From positions 2,418,001 to 2,482,000 of the forward strand of contig NZ_OY970459.1 of assembly GCF_963853665.1 (NCBI RefSeq): a DNA stretch of 64,000 bases, read 5' to 3'. Position numbers and translations under genes: made by a program. The DNA is from Mycobacterium decipiens (GTDB taxonomy: Bacteria; Actinomycetota; Actinomycetes; Mycobacteriales; Mycobacteriaceae). Positions 63,486-64,000 of the stretch are shown in pieces. The notes under the pieces were generated by a model. That model had not been told where the DNA came from. It made no database searches and saw only the letters and a program-made list of their open reading frames with translations. Position 1 is the first letter of the stretch. Each line of letters begins with the position of its first letter.

Positions 63486-64000
63486 ATGGAACCCGACTGC
63501 ACCGTCGCTCGGCCTAGCGGGTCGCCGCACCAGGATATTCGGGAGGCCAAGCGTTGTGGACTCTGGCTTACCGGTGCGCGTGGGTCGGTGGCGACCACTT
63601 CAATTGTGGGTCTGTATGCACTCAGCGCGGATCTGATACCGGATACCGGATGCGTCACGGCGAGCGAAGACTTTGCTGGCGTGCCGCTGCCGCAGTTTGC
63701 TGATTTCGTGGTGGGCGGTCGCGATGTGGTCACCACCGCTTTGGTCAAGCGTGCGGAAACGCTGGTCGAGGCGGGACTATTGCCGCCCCGGGTGGTCGAC
63801 GCCGTGTCGGATCGACTGCTGGCCACCGAAGACGAGGTCGTCGGTCCGACGTGCATGGCCACGGCCGATCCGTCCACCGCAGGGGCCGCCACCCAAGCTG
63901 AGTTGGTCGACCGGCTCACCGATGTAATGGCTTCGTTCGTATCGCGGAACGCGCTCGATGTGCTGGTTGTGATCGACGTGGCGTCCACCCAGCCACCGGT
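63486..64000 (+). CDS. Inositol-phosphate-synthase-like NAD-dependent enzyme, 5' part (runs off the window)
   Basis: ATG 63486 opens a frame of 171 codons that reaches the window end without a stop. The N-terminal Rossmann loop LWLTGARGSVATTSIVGLYA and the segment PLPQFADFVVGGRDVVTTAL resemble the bacterial myo-inositol-1-phosphate synthase family (Ino1), which isomerises glucose-6-phosphate. The usual GxGxxG is altered to GARGSVA, as in divergent actinobacterial paralogs. It is not the canonical ino1 of mycobacteria (Rv0046c position) and this gene does not follow Rv1703c in H37Rv, so it is accessory. The exact reaction is uncertain with the catalytic part missing. Confidence 0.65.
   Translation, partial: MEPDCTVARPSGSPHQDIREAKRCGLWLTGARGSVATTSIVGLYALSADLIPDTGCVTASEDFAGVPLPQFADFVVGGRDVVTTALVKRAETLVEAGLLPPRVVDAVSDRLLATEDEVVGPTCMATADPSTAGAATQAELVDRLTDVMASFVSRNALDVLVVIDVASTQPP

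Overview
The window is high-GC actinobacterial DNA from a slow-growing Mycobacterium close to, but not identical with, the M. tuberculosis complex. The evidence is gene-by-gene synteny with M. tuberculosis H37Rv Rv1661-Rv1668c (pks7 to the ABC-F gene) and Rv1683-Rv1703c, very similar protein lengths and sequences as recalled from memory (no database search was run), leaderless-type promoters, and lineage-specific families (MmpL, PapA, Chp/PE-PPE hydrolase, LprJ, CYP139, SteA/MctB). Two H37Rv loci that are split there are intact here: pks8/pks17 as one gene, and Rv1667c/Rv1668c as one ABC-F gene.

Layout. 1-14652 (+): polyketide operon with the end of pks7, complete pks8, pks9 and the type III synthase pks11. 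Pks9 looks like a KSQ-AT-ACP loading module, because its KS nucleophile is Gln. 14635-17717 (-): cyp139A1 and an ABC-F ATPase, coupled by an ATGA overlap. 17741-18611: decayed HNH/DUF222 gene and a possible PPE-type remnant, a scar at the junction with unrelated DNA. 18760-37573: an accessory lipid locus absent from this position in H37Rv. It holds a PadR regulator, a 3694-residue bimodular PKS, an O-methyltransferase of the phthiotriol-methyltransferase type, and an opposing papA-mmpL-chp operon. PapA, MmpL and the Chp-type transesterase are the partners that build and export polyacylated trehaloses (sulfolipid-1, PAT). The set therefore reads as a third, chemically different exported acylated glycolipid pathway, with a ketide chain that carries a hydroxyl which may be methylated.

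38019-45334: conserved core with the Rv1683-like lipase/acyl-CoA-synthetase-like protein, Rv1684, a TetR-ABC exporter operon with a clear operator inside its promoter, mpg and tyrS. 45580-50235 (-): a second accessory block, ycaO-tfuA-narK, preceded by three tandem RNA-type hairpins in the ycaO leader. YcaO with TfuA is the peptide-backbone thioamidation pair. No obvious precursor peptide is adjacent, so the substrate is unknown. 50668-63228: conserved housekeeping block with lprJ, Rv1691, a HAD phosphatase, Rv1693, tlyA, NAD kinase, recN, steA, mctB, pyrG, Nudix hydrolase, xerD and a catechol-O-methyltransferase-like gene. 63486-end (+): start of an inositol-phosphate-synthase-like gene cut by the window edge.

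The best candidates for something undescribed are the PKS/methyltransferase/PapA/MmpL/Chp locus with its shared 28-bp upstream element, and the ycaO-tfuA-narK locus with its three-hairpin leader.
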